Below are positions 6,711 to 6,796 of a DNA stretch of 6,796 nt, piece after piece. The DNA comes from Zoogloeaceae bacterium (GTDB lineage: Bacteria > Pseudomonadota > Gammaproteobacteria > Burkholderiales > Rhodocyclaceae): assembly GCA_031278735.1 (NCBI GenBank), contig JAITJU010000053.1:1-6796 (forward strand), read 5' to 3'. Position 1 is the stretch's first letter; each line of letters starts with the position of its first letter. The notes under the pieces were generated by a model. That model was not told the DNA's origin. It did no database searches and saw nothing but the letters and a program-made list of their open reading frames with translations. Made by a program: the position numbers and the translations under genes.

Positions 6711-6717
6711 CTCCTCA
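6711..6717 (-). promoter_or_regulatory. amt ribosome binding site overlapping the glnK stop codon
   Basis: On the minus strand the bases TGAGGAG contain both the glnK stop codon TGA (6717-6715) and the Shine-Dalgarno GAGGAG (6716-6711). Ribosomes finishing glnK therefore end on the amt binding site, a layout that favours translational coupling of the regulator and its channel. Confidence 0.8.
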
Positions 6718-6796
6718 GAGGGCATCGTTGCCGGTTTCGCCGGTGCGAATGCGAATGACCTGTTCCAGGTCCGCGACAAAAATCTTGCCGTCGCCG
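6715..6796 (-). CDS. glnK: PII nitrogen regulatory protein, C-terminal part
   Basis: Only the last 26 complete codons lie in the window; the rest continues beyond the right edge. The visible residues begin GDGKIFVADLEQV and continue IRIRTGETGNDAL before the TGA. GDGKIFV and VIRIRTGE are the conserved end of PII proteins (GlnB/GlnK), including the C-loop signature that contributes to ATP/ADP binding. PII senses 2-oxoglutarate and adenylates and, in the GlnK form, plugs the Amt channel through its T-loop. The T-loop and its uridylylated tyrosine are outside the window. GlnK rather than GlnB is inferred from position, directly in front of amt. The truncation is due to the window edge, not to damage. 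Confidence 0.93.
   Translation of the reverse strand, partial: GDGKIFVADLEQVIRIRTGETGNDAL

Noticed and set aside
6705..6779. Extension of amt to an upstream start at 6779
   Set aside because: The extra codons lie in the glnK coding region in another frame; a Shine-Dalgarno and signal peptide place the start at 6704 or 6701.

Overview
The window reads as an ordinary chromosomal stretch of a fairly GC-rich Gram-negative bacterium, most likely a betaproteobacterium (Rhodocyclales or Nitrosomonadales type). The reasons are the E. coli-like but divergent oligopeptidase A, a small secreted DUF4124-glutaredoxin protein behind it, a 254-residue exonuclease III, and a glnK-amt pair whose transporter carries a cleavable signal peptide and a long Ala/Glu-rich N-terminal linker. 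The assignment is inference from gene content and protein style; no rRNA or other marker gene is present.

Layout from left to right. Positions 1-298 are non-coding or hold only the last few codons of an unseen gene; they contain one good hairpin (119-141) and a candidate extended -10 promoter (247-255). Next come three plus-strand genes: prlC (M3 oligopeptidase A, 299-2344), a periplasmic glutaredoxin-like protein (2365-2880) 20 bases behind it with its own strong Shine-Dalgarno, and xth (exonuclease III, 2953-3717). A 192-base gap (3718-3909) follows that is rich in repeat-like sequence: a heptamer tandem repeat, a stretch resembling a dispersed intergenic element, and a palindrome touching the next start codon. 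The fourth plus-strand gene (3910-5151) encodes an unrecognised protein with about five membrane segments.

It converges on a minus-strand nitrogen-assimilation operon read from the right edge: the C-terminal end of a PII protein (glnK, 6715-6796, cut by the window) and the ammonium channel gene amt (5310-6704), closed by a clear intrinsic terminator (5255-5278). GlnK and Amt act together: PII binds and blocks the channel when nitrogen is sufficient. The left-hand genes (peptide turnover, thiol chemistry, DNA repair) share no obvious pathway and look like a housekeeping cluster.

I see no defence system, CRISPR array, phage, insertion sequence, tRNA or rRNA. The least explained parts are the five-segment membrane protein and the repeat-bearing gap in front of it.
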